A stretch of 64,000 nt of DNA, from positions 357,335-421,334 of the forward strand of contig NZ_SMSE01000001.1 in NCBI RefSeq assembly GCF_004354085.1. The letters are read 5' to 3'. Position 1 is the stretch's first letter. Every line of letters starts with the position of its first letter. Shown here piece after piece: positions 24,496 to 33,136 of this stretch. This DNA is from Seongchinamella unica (GTDB lineage: Bacteria > Pseudomonadota > Gammaproteobacteria > Pseudomonadales > Halieaceae). The notes under the pieces were generated by a model that worked only from the letters and a program-made list of their open reading frames with translations, was not told the origin of the DNA and searched no databases. The position numbers and the translations under genes are program-made.

Positions 24496-24772
24496 ACACC
24501 ATTGCAGGCCGTTGCTGCGCTTCTTGTTCCTCTACCCCATAGAAGATTTCGGGGTGGCGGACCATTGAAGCGCGAGGCACAGGGTGAAGTCGCCCCCCCG
24601 ATGCTTCTGCAACCAGTCTCGTCGATTGTTCGATTTGAGTCGCCAACAAGGGGCTGGCGTAGCGGTGGTTGCCCGCGATCTGGTAAAGGTAAGACACCGA
24701 GTCATTGCAGGCGACGGCGACTTCTGCTCGCTCCCTCTTCGTTGCCATCTTGAGAAAATACTTTAGCTCCAT
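24473..24772 (-). CDS. YdaS/Cro-like helix-turn-helix regulator
   Basis: About 99 residues from the ATG at 24772, the start that aligns with relatives; an ATG at 24790 is also open. Residues 1-50 (MELKYFLKMATKRERAEVAVACNDSVSYLYQIAGNHR in two pieces) are a Cro/YdaS-type helix-turn-helix. The tail is not recognised. It is divergent from the S24-type repressor at 24865, with shared operators in between, the layout of a phage CI/Cro switch. It leads the leftward operon, overlapping parB, so it likely controls the ICE maintenance genes. Confidence 0.75.
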   Translation of the reverse strand: MELKYFLKMATKRERAEVAVACNDSVSYLYQIAGNHRYASPLLATQIEQSTRLVAEASGGRLHPVPRASMVRHPEIFYGVEEQEAQQRPAMVCDVDATE

Positions 24773-24783
24773 GCGAATAGACA

Positions 24784-24856
24784 TTAGCACTGAGCAAATT
24801 GGCGAACAAGCTAACGTGATATTTTTTTGTTTATCATTTTGCTAAATTTTGCTAAA
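24784..24856. promoter_or_regulatory. Divergent operator region of the CI/Cro-like switch
   Basis: The word TTTTGCTAAA occurs as a perfect tandem repeat at 24837-24846 and 24847-24856, directly before the repressor start. Its reverse core, TGAGCAAA, lies at 24791-24798 near the leftward gene, and TTAGC/GCTAA half-sites occur at 24784-24788 and 24810-24814. Repeats spaced exactly 10 bp put the sites on the same face of the helix. Repressor binding is inferred. Confidence 0.65.
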
Positions 24857-24864
24857 CTACCTCA

Positions 24865-25533
24865 ATGACAAGAAAACATATCCCTATTCGACTCAAGAAC
24901 CTTGAGGCTCTAATTCGCGAAGCGGGTTCGGCCGTGCGCCTGGCGCGTGCCGCAGGAACCAACAGCTCCTACCTCAGCCAGGTACGCAATCAGCTCCCAA
25001 CCAAGAAAGGAACTCCGCGCGCAATCGGGGATGATCTGGCGTCCAAATTAGAGGCGGCGATGAACAAGCCTCCAGGGTGGATGGATGAGGAGCACCCTAC
25101 TGGCCCAGATCTGACAGCCGAGCGCGACGAATCCAATACAGGCAGTCAGCATCGGTTAATACCGTGGGACCAGGTCGGCAAGGGGCACGATATTTCAGAA
25201 GACCTGCCACCCCCATACGGCACAACGCTTTTACGGTGTCCCGTGGAATGTAGCCCGGAGACCTTTGTGCTGCGCGTGCGCGGCGCGAGCATGGAGCCCA
25301 AATTCCGGGAGGGCGAATTGATTTTCGTTGACCCACAGGCACCAGTCGAACACGGTAAGTTTGTCGTGGTTCGGCTGGAAGAGTCCAATGAGGTGACGTT
25401 CAAGCAACTGATCCTGGAGGAAGGCAAGAAGTATCTCAAAACGCTCAACCCGGACTGGCCCAATCGCATTATTGCGGTGAATGCAGACACCCCTATTTGC
25501 GGTGTCATTATCTTCAAGGGAGAGGCGGTCTGA
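24865..25533 (+). CDS. S24/LexA-type HTH repressor (CI-like)
   Basis: A 222-residue protein with an N-terminal helix-turn-helix (about residues 10-65) and a C-terminal S24 peptidase domain. The Ser/Lys pair is clear: Ser142 in GASMEP and Lys180 in VTFKQL, 38 residues apart as in LexA. At the expected cleavage position, about 35 residues before Ser142, I find VGKG (104-107), not the usual Ala-Gly. So the protein may cleave at Val-Gly or Lys-Gly, cleave poorly, or be released by an antirepressor. It is the only rightward gene apart from alpA in the ICE, facing the Cro-like gene. Confidence 0.88.
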   Translation: MTRKHIPIRLKNLEALIREAGSAVRLARAAGTNSSYLSQVRNQLPTKKGTPRAIGDDLASKLEAAMNKPPGWMDEEHPTGPDLTAERDESNTGSQHRLIPWDQVGKGHDISEDLPPPYGTTLLRCPVECSPETFVLRVRGASMEPKFREGELIFVDPQAPVEHGKFVVVRLEESNEVTFKQLILEEGKKYLKTLNPDWPNRIIAVNADTPICGVIIFKGEAV

Positions 25534-25790
25534 ACGGCCTCACCTCCCTAGGCAATACACGTAAAGAACCCAGTCAGTGGGATTAAACCATGACATAAAC
25601 ATAGTGGACAGGCTTTTCACTGCAGACAGCCACACTCCTCAGGACCGCTAAAACCATCAGATGATCTGGCAAGATGTTTATCACCATGCTAAACATTCTC
25701 CTTTGCCAAAATGATTTGCACGATGCTAATGTTCAGTTATCACAACCACACAATTTTCAGAGGTGCCGTCAGGGGCAACAGAAACAATCA
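25534..25790 (+). promoter_or_regulatory. Promoter region of the AlpA-like gene
   Basis: This 257-bp gap has no credible gene of its own. A possible promoter is TTGCCA (25703-25708), an 18-bp spacer, and TAATGT (25727-25732). Transcription from there would reach the ATG at 25791. The open frame of alpA runs back to 25674, so a longer form cannot be excluded. Confidence 0.4.
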
Positions 25791-26033
25791 ATGGATGCTG
25801 GAACCCAAAACCGCCCAAGCAAGACATTAATAAATCGAAAAACACTTCTGGCGATGATCCCACTGTCAGATCGTGCCATTTTCAACATGGAAAAACGCGG
25901 CGACTTTCCCCGCCGAATCGTACTAACAAGTCGCAATGTTGCGTGGGACCTGGCCGAGGTCGAGGATTGGATTGAGTCGCGCATAGAGTCTGAGGATCCA
26001 GCACACCGTCCTGGATTTACTGCCGCTTCATAG
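25791..26033 (+). CDS. AlpA-like excisionase/regulator
   Basis: An 80-residue protein from the ATG at 25791 (the frame extends to 25674). It has the AlpA-type winged helix: LINRKTLLAMIPLSDRAIFNMEKRGDFPRRIVLTSRNVAWDLAEVEDWIESR, with the usual FPRR turn and W at the end. AlpA proteins switch on integrase genes or act as excisionases in P4-type islands. It converges on the integrase, with the two 3' ends overlapping by 17 bp. A recombination directionality role is likely by position. Confidence 0.85.
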   Translation: MDAGTQNRPSKTLINRKTLLAMIPLSDRAIFNMEKRGDFPRRIVLTSRNVAWDLAEVEDWIESRIESEDPAHRPGFTAAS

Positions 26034-27213
26034 TCCAATCGTCAATCATATCTGCCCAATCTTGTAACATCGCCGCTCGCTGCTCCCGGTACTCGGCTTT
26101 GTTATAGATCGCCCGCACGCCTTTCTGCTCGTGCGCAAGACACTTTTCAATCCAGTCGGTGTTATACCCAGCCTCGTGCAGTAGTGTGCTGGCGGTGCGA
26201 CGCAGGTCATGAGGACCGAATTTCCCAAGCGGTTCATCATTCTTTTGTGCCGCCTGGTAGGTCAATGCTAGAACGCGATTCATCGTTGCTGCACTCATAG
26301 GTAAGTCCGAATCATACCGAGAGGGAAGTACGAATTCAGAACCGCCGGCAAAGGTCTTGAGTGCGATAAAAATATCCAACGCCTGACGAGACAGAAACAC
26401 CAAGTGCGGATTGCGTCGTTTCATGCGCTCTTTTGGAATCGTCCAAAGCGCTTCGCTGAAACTGACCTCCGACCAGGTAGCGTTGGACAGCTCGGACTTC
26501 CTCACCATGGTCAGCAACAGCAACTTTATAGCAGCTCTATATTGAGGCGACGTTCCAACTCGGTCCATGTACCGATACATCAGACCAATCTCTGGAGGAC
26601 TCAAAGCCCGATCGCGAGGTTCAAACCTGGCGATACTGGTAGGCCGAACCAGCTCCGCAGGATTCTCTACTTTCTGTCCGCGCTCAATCGCCCAACGATA
26701 GACCTGCATTACCACCTCTCGGGCGTGAACTGCTGTTGCTGGCGCCCCTCTCTCTACTATGGCATCGGTTACAGTCCGAAGATCCTCATGCGTGATCTCA
26801 GATAATTTCTGATTGCCAAAGCGCTTCTTCAATTCACGGTTGTAGACTGACTTACGCATGTCACGCGTCGAATCAGCCATCTGATAGCCACGCATCCATT
26901 TCTCGGCCCATGCACCAAACGTTTCGGCATCCTTTACGCGCGTCTTGTCGCGTGCTTTTTCCCTGGCTGGTGACTTCCCTGCCGCAATCATCTTCTTTGC
27001 TTCGCTGACGCGTTCTCGCGCTTCTGAAAGCGTGACGCCACGCTTGCCATACCGGCCTATCGTCAGCGTCTCCTGTCGACCGCTAATCGAGTAGTTGTAT
27101 CTGAAGGAGATACCTCCCGCTGGTGTCACCGCCACATAGAGCCCATCGCGGTCGTTCACCTTGTAGAGTTTTTCCTGGGGCTTCAAATTTCGCAGCTTGG
27201 TATCCGTCAACAT
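26017..27213 (-). CDS. int: P4-type tyrosine integrase of the ICE
   Basis: A 398-residue integrase (ATG at 27213 with a GGGGGAGG ribosome-binding site; the frame runs to 27255). Residues 1-90 are the arm-binding domain of P4-type integrases (LTDTKLRNLKPQEKLYKVNDRDGLYV). The catalytic domain shows Arg in TMVRKSEL, HDLRR, AHEQ and the nucleophile Tyr in YNKAEY. It reads away from guaA and lies 307 bp from the guaA stop codon, so it must be the enzyme that inserted the element there. Length and motifs are complete. It is not closely related to the recombinase-like gene at 15,211. Confidence 0.95.
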   Translation of the reverse strand: MLTDTKLRNLKPQEKLYKVNDRDGLYVAVTPAGGISFRYNYSISGRQETLTIGRYGKRGVTLSEARERVSEAKKMIAAGKSPAREKARDKTRVKDAETFGAWAEKWMRGYQMADSTRDMRKSVYNRELKKRFGNQKLSEITHEDLRTVTDAIVERGAPATAVHAREVVMQVYRWAIERGQKVENPAELVRPTSIARFEPRDRALSPPEIGLMYRYMDRVGTSPQYRAAIKLLLLTMVRKSELSNATWSEVSFSEALWTIPKERMKRRNPHLVFLSRQALDIFIALKTFAGGSEFVLPSRYDSDLPMSAATMNRVLALTYQAAQKNDEPLGKFGPHDLRRTASTLLHEAGYNTDWIEKCLAHEQKGVRAIYNKAEYREQRAAMLQDWADMIDDWTMKRQ

Positions 27214-27237
27214 CACAAGTCCTCCCCCTGGGGAAAA

Positions 27238-27392
27238 AATACCATGATATTTCATGGCATATTTTTCTGATGATTCTTCTTTATTTTCAGGGACTTAATG
27301 ATTTTTAATACCATGAAACCACTGAATAACATGGCATGGTATTTTGTCGCAACCCTGATCCTGTGGGCGACAATACCATGATTTATACCATT
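27238..27392. repeat. Repeated AATACCATGA boxes at the integrase promoter
   Basis: The decamer AATACCATGA occurs at 27238-27247, 27307-27316 and 27372-27381. An inverted copy with one mismatch (GCATGGTATT) lies at 27334-27343, and weaker versions at 27251-27260 and 27385-27394. The boxes cover the space just upstream of the integrase. They look like binding sites for AlpA or the integrase. The sequence is unlike the neighbouring guaA gene. Confidence 0.65.
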
Positions 27393-27420
27393 AAAAAACT
27401 GTGCTTGGCGGTGCCTGCCA

Positions 27421-27512
27421 GTGCCAGCAGGTGCCAGATAGAAATAGAATTATTCTATTAAATACAATGGTTTATGTGTTGTCTGGTACCTGTTGGTGCC
27501 AGCCAGTGCCAG
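27421..27512. repeat. Two pairs of GTGCCAG repeats; likely integrase arm-type sites
   Basis: GTGCCAG occurs at 27421-27427 and 27431-27437, and again at 27496-27502 and 27506-27512. In each pair the copies start exactly 10 bp apart, and the pairs are 75 bp apart. Paired direct repeats next to the att core are typical arm-type binding sites of tyrosine integrases. An AT-rich stretch between them contains a partial IHF consensus near 27462-27474 (CAA-N4-TTA). Confidence 0.65.
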
Positions 27513-27520
27513 ACGTGAAA

Positions 27521-27533
27521 TCATTCCCACTCG
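27521..27533. other. Right attachment site core at the guaA 3' end (proposed)
   Basis: Island-type base composition and repeats end exactly at the guaA stop codon. The last codons of guaA (minus strand GAGTGGGAATGA) are the place where other guaA-specific islands recombine, keeping guaA intact. The matching copy at the other end of the ICE would be outside the window, so the exact core and its length are not confirmed here. Confidence 0.6.
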
Positions 27534-29098
27534 ATCGTCGCTGGGGGTTTGGAGCTCACGTCATAAGTGACCCGTGAGACCCCGCTGATCTCGTTGATGA
27601 TGCGGTTCGATACCAGTTCCAGTAACTCATAGGGCAGATGCGCCCAGCGGGCAGTCATGAAATCAACCGTCTCCACCGCACGCAGGGCGATCACGTATTC
27701 GTAGCGGCGGGCATCGCCCACCACACCCACTGACCGGACCGGCAGGAACACGGCAAAGGCCTGGCTGGTTTTTTCGTACCATCCTGAGCGACGTAATTCC
27801 TCGATAAAAATGGCATCCGCTTCGCGCAACAGGTCCGCGTATTCCTTCTTGACCTCGCCGAGAATACGCACACCCAGGCCGGGGCCGGGAAATGGGTGAC
27901 GATACACCATGTCGTAAGGCAGCCCCAGTTCCAGGCCAATCTGGCGCACCTCGTCCTTGAACAGCTCGCGCAGCGGTTCCACCAGTTCAAAGGCCATGTC
28001 CTCTGGCAGTCCGCCCACATTGTGGTGCGACTTGATCACATGGGCCTTGCCGGTCTTGGCGCCGGCAGATTCAATGACGTCGGGATAAATGGTGCCCTGA
28101 GCCAACCATTTCACATCCTTGAGCCTGGTGGCTTGCTCGTCGAATACTTCGATAAAGGTGTTACCGATGATCTTGCGTTTGGCCTCCGGGTCAGCCTCGC
28201 CGGCCAGCTTGCCCAGGAACAGGTCCTCGGCATCGGCGCGAATCACCTTCACCCCCATATTGCGGGCAAACATATCCATTACCGCGTCGCCTTCGTGCAA
28301 ACGTAGCAGGCCATTGTCCACGAACACGCAGGTGAGCTGGTCGCCTATGGCCTTGTGCAGCAAGGCAGCGACGACCGATGAGTCAACGCCGCCGGAGAGG
28401 CCGAGCAGAACCTTGTCGCTGCCGACCTTTGCCTGCACCCTCTCCACCGCATCCTCGACGATATTGGCTGGCGTCCACAGCGGTTCACAGCCGCACTGCT
28501 CAAGCACGAAATGCTGGAAAATTCGCTTGCCCTGCAGGGTGTGGGTGACTTCGGGGTGGAACTGGATACCGTAAAAAGGCTGCTCACGGTGAGCCATGCC
28601 GGCGATGGGGCAACTCTCGGTCTCGGCGATGAGTTCGAAGTTGTCGGGTAACTCCACCACCTTGTCGCCATGACTCATCCACACATCCAGCAGGCCATTA
28701 CCCTGCTCGTCGATATGGTCGCGAATGTCATGCAGAAGCCCACCGTTGCCTACCTGGCGAATCTGGGCATAGCCGAACTCACTGATATTGGAACACGCCA
28801 CCTGGCCGCCGAACTGCTCGGCCATGGTCTGCATGCCATAACAAATGCCCAACACCGGCACTCCCAGCTCAAACACCACCTGCGGCGCGCGCGGAGACGC
28901 GGCTGCCGCTACGGACTCCGGCCCACCGGAGAGAATAATGCCTTTGGGGTCGTAGTCACGGATATCCTCCTCGCTCATGTCAAAAGCGCGGATCTCACTG
29001 TATACCCCCACCTCGCGCACGCGGCGGGCAATCAGCTGGGTGTACTGGGAGCCAAAATCGAGAATGAGGATTTTCTGGGCGTGAATGTCTGCGCTCAT
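27521..29098 (-). CDS. guaA: GMP synthase (glutamine-hydrolysing)
   Basis: A 525-residue, full-length GuaA, which makes GMP from XMP, glutamine and ATP in the last step of guanine nucleotide synthesis. The glutaminase domain (about residues 1-205) has GICYGM with the catalytic Cys and HPEVTHT with His/Glu. The synthetase domain has the P-loop LSGGVDSSV (about residue 236). The C-terminus ends PPATIEWE, the usual terminal sequence. The last codons form the ICE attachment site, but the reading frame and stop codon are intact. It follows guaB with a 183-bp gap. Confidence 0.98.
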   Translation of the reverse strand: MSADIHAQKILILDFGSQYTQLIARRVREVGVYSEIRAFDMSEEDIRDYDPKGIILSGGPESVAAAASPRAPQVVFELGVPVLGICYGMQTMAEQFGGQVACSNISEFGYAQIRQVGNGGLLHDIRDHIDEQGNGLLDVWMSHGDKVVELPDNFELIAETESCPIAGMAHREQPFYGIQFHPEVTHTLQGKRIFQHFVLEQCGCEPLWTPANIVEDAVERVQAKVGSDKVLLGLSGGVDSSVVAALLHKAIGDQLTCVFVDNGLLRLHEGDAVMDMFARNMGVKVIRADAEDLFLGKLAGEADPEAKRKIIGNTFIEVFDEQATRLKDVKWLAQGTIYPDVIESAGAKTGKAHVIKSHHNVGGLPEDMAFELVEPLRELFKDEVRQIGLELGLPYDMVYRHPFPGPGLGVRILGEVKKEYADLLREADAIFIEELRRSGWYEKTSQAFAVFLPVRSVGVVGDARRYEYVIALRAVETVDFMTARWAHLPYELLELVSNRIINEISGVSRVTYDVSSKPPATIEWE

Positions 29099-29160
29099 GG
29101 CGTTTCCTGAGTTGGGTAATGGCTAACAGGCCCCTGCTAACTGACCTGAATCACTGCTAT

Positions 29161-29221
29161 CCCGGCGCGAACCGGGGTTCAGCTGTCTCCTGAAAGTCTC
29201 TGGTTCCCCGCTTTCGCGGGG
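29161..29221. repeat. Two hairpins between guaB and guaA
   Basis: CCCGG-N6-CCGGG at 29161-29176 and CCCCGC-TTTC-GCGGGG at 29206-29221, the latter followed by GATGACGAA. The second has the look of the widespread short palindromic repeats found between genes of marine gammaproteobacteria. They may limit guaB transcripts. No T-run follows, so it is not a plain terminator. Confidence 0.55.
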
Positions 29222-29281
29222 ATGACGAATAATGCACTGCCGACGCCAGCGAATCACTTCGAGGCGGTACCTGAGTATCCG

Positions 29282-30751
29282 TTAACGAACCGGGTAGTTC
29301 GGCGCTTCCTTGGTGATCGATACGTCGTGCACGTGGCTCTCTGACATCCCCGCAGAGGTCACCCTCACAAACTGGGGCCGGGTTCGCATGGCTTCCATAT
29401 CGATGCTGCCGGTATAGCCCATGGCAGAGCGCACTCCACCCATCAGCTGATGCACAATAGCCGTCACCGGGCCCTTGTAAGGCACCCGCCCCTCGATACC
29501 CTCGGGTACCAGCTTCTCGGCGCCCTTGCTGGAATCCTGGAAGTAGCGGTCCGAAGAACCCTGGGTCTGGGACATGGCCCCCAGCGAGCCCATACCCCGG
29601 TAGGCCTTGTAGGTACGGCCCTGGTACAGCTCGACTTCACCGGGGGCTTCCTCGGTGCCGGCAAACATGCTGCCCATCATCACCGCGTGGGCACCCGCTG
29701 CATAAGCCTTGGCGATATCACCGGAAAAGCGGATGCCGCCATCGGCGATCAGCGGTATATCGCGATCCGCCAGCGCCTCGGCGACATTGGCGATAGCGGT
29801 AATTTGCGGTACACCGATACCGGTGACGATACGCGTCGTGCAGATGGATCCCGGACCTATGCCCACCTTGACCGCATCCGCGCCGGCATCCGCCAGCGCC
29901 AGGGCGGCTTCACCGGTGGCGATATTACCGCCAATCACCTGCATCGAGGGGTAGGCTCTCTTGATCATTCGCACCCGTTCGATCACGTTGCGGGAGTGGC
30001 CGTGGGCAGTGTCGACCACCAGCACATCCACCCCGGCCTTGATCAGCGCCTCGACCCGGTCGTCGGTGTCCGGGCTGGTTCCCACGGAGGCCCCCACGCG
30101 CAACTGGCCGTAGGAATCCTTGCAGGCGTCGGGGAAGCTCTCGGCCTTGTCAAAGTCCTTGACCGTAATCATGCCGGTCAGGTCAAAATCGTCGTTAACC
30201 ACCAGGATCTTCTCGATCCGATGCCGGTGCAGCAGGCTCTGGACCTCGGTGGCACTGGCACCCTCTTTCACCGTCACCAGTTTTTCCCGGGGGGTCATGA
30301 TGTCGGACACCAGCTTGCTGTGGTCTGATTCAAAGCGCAGGTCGCGGCGGGTGACAATGCCCACCAGGTCCTCGCCGTTCAGTACAGGCACCCCGGAGAT
30401 ACCGTGGAAGGAGGTCAGCTCGATCAGTTCGGCAATGGTGGCAGACTGCTGGATGGTAATGGGGTCCTTGACCACCCCGCTCTCGTACTTCTTGACCTTG
30501 CGCACCTGCTCGGCCTGCTCCGCAACCGTCATACTCTTGTGGATGATGCCGATGCCGCCCTCCTGGGCCATGGCGATCGCGAGGCGAGCCTCCGTCACTG
30601 TATCCATGGCAGCGGACACCAGGGGGATATTGAGCTCGATCTCGCGGGTCAGCCGGGACTTCAGGGAGACGTCAGTGGCCACCACTTCCGAATAACCGGG
30701 CAGCAGTAGAACGTCGTCGAAGGTCAGGGCTTCCTGGGCGATACGCAGCAT
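29282..30751 (-). CDS. guaB: Inosine-5'-monophosphate dehydrogenase
   Basis: 489 residues from the ATG at 30751 ([23 protein letters not shown]); the open frame extends to 31306 only by chance. It converts IMP to XMP with NAD+, feeding guaA. Two CBS domains lie between about residues 95 and 205. The catalytic loop [15 protein letters not shown] with the active Cys and the flap [10 protein letters not shown] are present. It is normal in length. A clear promoter sits upstream, shared face to face with xseA. Confidence 0.97.
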   Translation of the reverse strand: MLRIAQEALTFDDVLLLPGYSEVVATDVSLKSRLTREIELNIPLVSAAMDTVTEARLAIAMAQEGGIGIIHKSMTVAEQAEQVRKVKKYESGVVKDPITIQQSATIAELIELTSFHGISGVPVLNGEDLVGIVTRRDLRFESDHSKLVSDIMTPREKLVTVKEGASATEVQSLLHRHRIEKILVVNDDFDLTGMITVKDFDKAESFPDACKDSYGQLRVGASVGTSPDTDDRVEALIKAGVDVLVVDTAHGHSRNVIERVRMIKRAYPSMQVIGGNIATGEAALALADAGADAVKVGIGPGSICTTRIVTGIGVPQITAIANVAEALADRDIPLIADGGIRFSGDIAKAYAAGAHAVMMGSMFAGTEEAPGEVELYQGRTYKAYRGMGSLGAMSQTQGSSDRYFQDSSKGAEKLVPEGIEGRVPYKGPVTAIVHQLMGGVRSAMGYTGSIDMEAMRTRPQFVRVTSAGMSESHVHDVSITKEAPNYPVR

Positions 30752-30790
30752 TGAGGAGTCTCCGGCTGGCGGGTTTAAGGTAAACGTGCA

Positions 30791-30820
30791 ATTATAACTT
30801 TTTGCCGCTCTCCCAGTAAA
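30791..30820 (-). promoter_or_regulatory. Putative guaB promoter
   Basis: On the minus strand a perfect TATAAT -10 box (30791-30796) is preceded by TTTACT (30815-30820) with an 18-bp spacer. The guaB start codon is 40 bp downstream of the -10 box, with GGAGA as ribosome-binding site. The match is good but was found by eye. Confidence 0.55.
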
Positions 30821-30832
30821 CACAAGTTCACA

Positions 30833-32209
30833 TTGACCAACCCCTTTAACAACAGCATCCAGCCCCAGGCCCTGACCGTCAGCCAGCTCAACCGACAGGC
30901 CAGATCCCTGCTGGAAAGCCACTTCGACTTCGTCTGGGTTGAGGGGGAGATCAGCAACTTCGCCGCCCCCTCCTCGGGACACTGGTATTTCTCCCTCAAG
31001 GACGGCAGCGCCCAGGTGCGCTGTGCGATGTTCCGCGGCCGCAACCAGCGCCTGCGCTTTACCCCCGGCAGCGGCGATCACGTGCGCTTGCGCTGCCGGG
31101 TGTCCCTCTACGAGGGACGGGGCGAGTTCCAGCTTATCGTCGAGCATATGGAACAGGCCGGGGCCGGGGCCCTGCAGGCCGCCTTCGAGCGGCTGAAGGC
31201 AAAACTGCTGGCCGAGGGACTGTTCGACCCGGCGCGCAAAAAGCCGCTGCCGGAAAGCGTCTCTCACCTGGGGGTAATCACCTCCCCCACCGGAGCGGCT
31301 ATTCACGACATTCTCACCGTTCTCAAACGGCGCTGCCCGGCCATCGAGATCTCGATACTGCCAGTGCCGGTGCAGGGTGAGGGGGCGGCCGCGGAAATCG
31401 CCCGGGCGATCGAACGCGCCAACCGCTGGCAGGCCGAAGGCAAAATCGACCTGGACGCATTGATCGTCGGTCGCGGTGGCGGCTCCCTGGAAGACCTGTG
31501 GGCATTCAACGAGGAGGTGGTGGCCAGGGCAATCGCCGCCAGCGAATTACCCATTGTCTCCGCCGTCGGCCACGAGGTGGATTTCAGTATCGCCGATATG
31601 GCCGCCGACCAACGCGCGGCAACGCCATCGGCAGCCGCTGAACTGCTGAGCCCGGACCAGCGCGAACAACTGCAGCAGCTGAAGAAGCTGGAAGCAGACC
31701 TGAGCCGGTTGATGCGGCGCAAACTCGCCGACGCACAGACCCGACTGGACCACCTGCGTGCCCGCCTCAAGCACCCGGGCGCCCAGTTGCGGGAACAGTC
31801 CCAGCGCCTGGATGAACTGGAGCAACGCCTGATCCTGGCACAAAAGAACCTGCTGGCTAAAAAGAAGAGCGAACTGGCCCTGCTGGAATCCAGGCTGCAT
31901 GCCAGCTCCCCGCTGTCGCGCATCCAGCAACTACGTGGCGAATTGAACAGTCTCCAGCAGCGTCTGGAGTCGGCAATGCAGGGCAAATTGCAGGCATCCA
32001 GAAGCCGTCTCGCCCATCTCGCGGGGCTGCTGGATTCCCTCAGTCCACTGGCCACCCTGGCTCGCGGCTACGCCATCGTCACCGACCCGGCGGGTAAAGT
32101 GATCACCGACGCCACGACCGTCGAGGTCGGTAGCCAGCTGCACACCCGGCTCGCCAGTGGCCGGCTGGAGGTCAGCGTCACGGCCGCCATACCTGACCCC
32201 GAAAAGTAG
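30833..32209 (+). CDS. xseA: Exodeoxyribonuclease VII large subunit
   Basis: A 458-residue XseA, which with XseB cuts single-stranded DNA into oligonucleotides. Order of domains: N-terminal OB-fold (about residues 10-105, with HWYFSLKD), nuclease core with the signature [12 protein letters not shown] and [15 protein letters not shown] (about residues 140-240), a long coiled coil (about 270-390), and a C-terminal part with LARGYAIV. The frame offers no ATG at the front; TTG at 30833 fits the conserved beginning. It is divergent from guaB, and shares the small 81-bp intergenic region with it. Confidence 0.96.
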   Translation: MTNPFNNSIQPQALTVSQLNRQARSLLESHFDFVWVEGEISNFAAPSSGHWYFSLKDGSAQVRCAMFRGRNQRLRFTPGSGDHVRLRCRVSLYEGRGEFQLIVEHMEQAGAGALQAAFERLKAKLLAEGLFDPARKKPLPESVSHLGVITSPTGAAIHDILTVLKRRCPAIEISILPVPVQGEGAAAEIARAIERANRWQAEGKIDLDALIVGRGGGSLEDLWAFNEEVVARAIAASELPIVSAVGHEVDFSIADMAADQRAATPSAAAELLSPDQREQLQQLKKLEADLSRLMRRKLADAQTRLDHLRARLKHPGAQLREQSQRLDELEQRLILAQKNLLAKKKSELALLESRLHASSPLSRIQQLRGELNSLQQRLESAMQGKLQASRSRLAHLAGLLDSLSPLATLARGYAIVTDPAGKVITDATTVEVGSQLHTRLASGRLEVSVTAAIPDPEK

Positions 32210-32250
32210 CAGAGACAGATTCCAGGACGGCCATTGAACACGCGTCCAAC

Positions 32251-32280
32251 CAAAAAGCCCCGACCGCCAGGCCAGGGCTT
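32251..32280 (-). terminator. Terminator of the Crp-like gene
   Basis: In the leftward transcript: AAGCCC, inner GGCC/GGTC pairing, then GGGCTT followed by TTTTT. It sits 19 bp downstream of the stop codon of the Crp-like regulator and between two convergent genes, so it can serve that gene and possibly the facing xseA in reverse form. Confidence 0.65.
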
Positions 32281-32298
32281 GGGAAAGCTTAGTGGCTG

Positions 32299-32946
32299 CT
32301 AGTATTTCGCCGGCAGGCGGGTGTTGATAATGATGTGACGCCCCTCAAAGCGGATGTATTCGCCGATTGTGAGGTCCTTGAGAATACGGGCGACCATTTC
32401 GCGGGAAGCACCCACGCGGTCGGCAATATCCTGCTGCGTGAGCTTTTCGGGGATATAAAGGGTGCCGTCGCCACGCTCTTCGGACAGGTCCATCAGTACA
32501 TTGGCAACACGGCCATACACGTCCTGCAGGGCCAGGCTTTTGACATCGGCGGTCAGTTTGCGGACCCGCTGGGCCAGGTTCTTGACCAGCTTACGGCCAA
32601 TATTGGGGTGCTCATCAAGAACCCGGTTGAAGTCTTCCTTGTACACAATACAGAAGCTGGATTTTTCCACAGTGCGCACGGACGCGGAGCGGGTGGAATC
32701 GTCCAGCAGCGCAAGCTCACCGAAGTAGTCGCCGGCTCCCTGGGTATTCATGATGAATTCCTTGCCGTTCTTGTCGGAGCAGTAGACCTTTACCTTGCCA
32801 CTCTCGATAATGAACAGGGAATCGGCGGGGTCATTCTCATGGATAACGACAGTGTTCTTGGGGAATGAACGACTGGTACTGCTGGCCGACAGCGCCTCCA
32901 GCTCTTCCTGAGAAAGGCCCTGGAATAATTCAACTTGCTGCAACAT
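32299..32946 (-). CDS. Crp/Fnr-family transcriptional regulator
   Basis: A 215-residue protein. The cyclic-nucleotide domain (about residues 5-120) contains the phosphate-binding cassette GELALLDDSTRSASV with Glu, Arg and Ser positions as in Crp, so it probably binds cAMP. The C-terminal winged helix has LTQQDIADRVGASREMVARIL. No Fnr-type Cys cluster is present. A gene for a class III cyclase starts 190 bp away on the other strand, so the cAMP source may be next door. Whether it is the cell's main Crp (Vfr-type) or a paralogue is not decided. Confidence 0.85.
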   Translation of the reverse strand: MLQQVELFQGLSQEELEALSASSTSRSFPKNTVVIHENDPADSLFIIESGKVKVYCSDKNGKEFIMNTQGAGDYFGELALLDDSTRSASVRTVEKSSFCIVYKEDFNRVLDEHPNIGRKLVKNLAQRVRKLTADVKSLALQDVYGRVANVLMDLSEERGDGTLYIPEKLTQQDIADRVGASREMVARILKDLTIGEYIRFEGRHIIINTRLPAKY

Positions 32947-33136
32947 TGATGTACCTGATCCCCTTTTAGCTTTAGTCCCTGAAGCTATGCGGACAATAGT
33001 AACCTAAAGTTTCGCAAAAACGCACCTTGCGCGAGCAAAAATCGCGCTCGCCGGCAATTCGCTCTATCCTTTTAGACGAACGAAATCCCATTTCCCACAA
33101 TCCTGTTGACCTCGTTATACTCGGTGCTGGAAATAC

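Larger units (their letters stand above)
1..27533. mobile_element. Partial PFGI-1/SPI-7-class integrative conjugative element inserted at guaA
   Basis: The left 27.5 kb holds, in consistent order, the marker genes of PFGI-1-class ICEs: P4-type integrase, ICE-type ParB, DUF2857, STY4528, TIGR03761, DUF3577, RadC, PilL, TIGR03759, TIGR03765, TraD, TIGR03747, RAQPRD and the TIGR03745-03758 membrane proteins. The right end is the 3' end of guaA, a known island insertion site. Nearly all genes read leftwards, away from guaA. The left end lies outside the window, so only one att site is visible. The element is interrupted by a cargo block at 3,421-9,476. I see no frameshifts in the backbone genes, so this half of the element looks intact. 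Confidence 0.93.

Noticed and set aside
29206-29221. CCCCGC-TTTC-GCGGGG as a Rho-independent terminator or CRISPR-type repeat
   Set aside because: No T-run follows and it is not in an array; better described as an intergenic palindromic repeat.
30752-31306. Upstream extension of guaB in frame for 185 residues
   Set aside because: It lies antisense to xseA, and GuaB proteins start at [16 protein letters not shown]; a promoter and ribosome-binding site are placed for the ATG at 30751.
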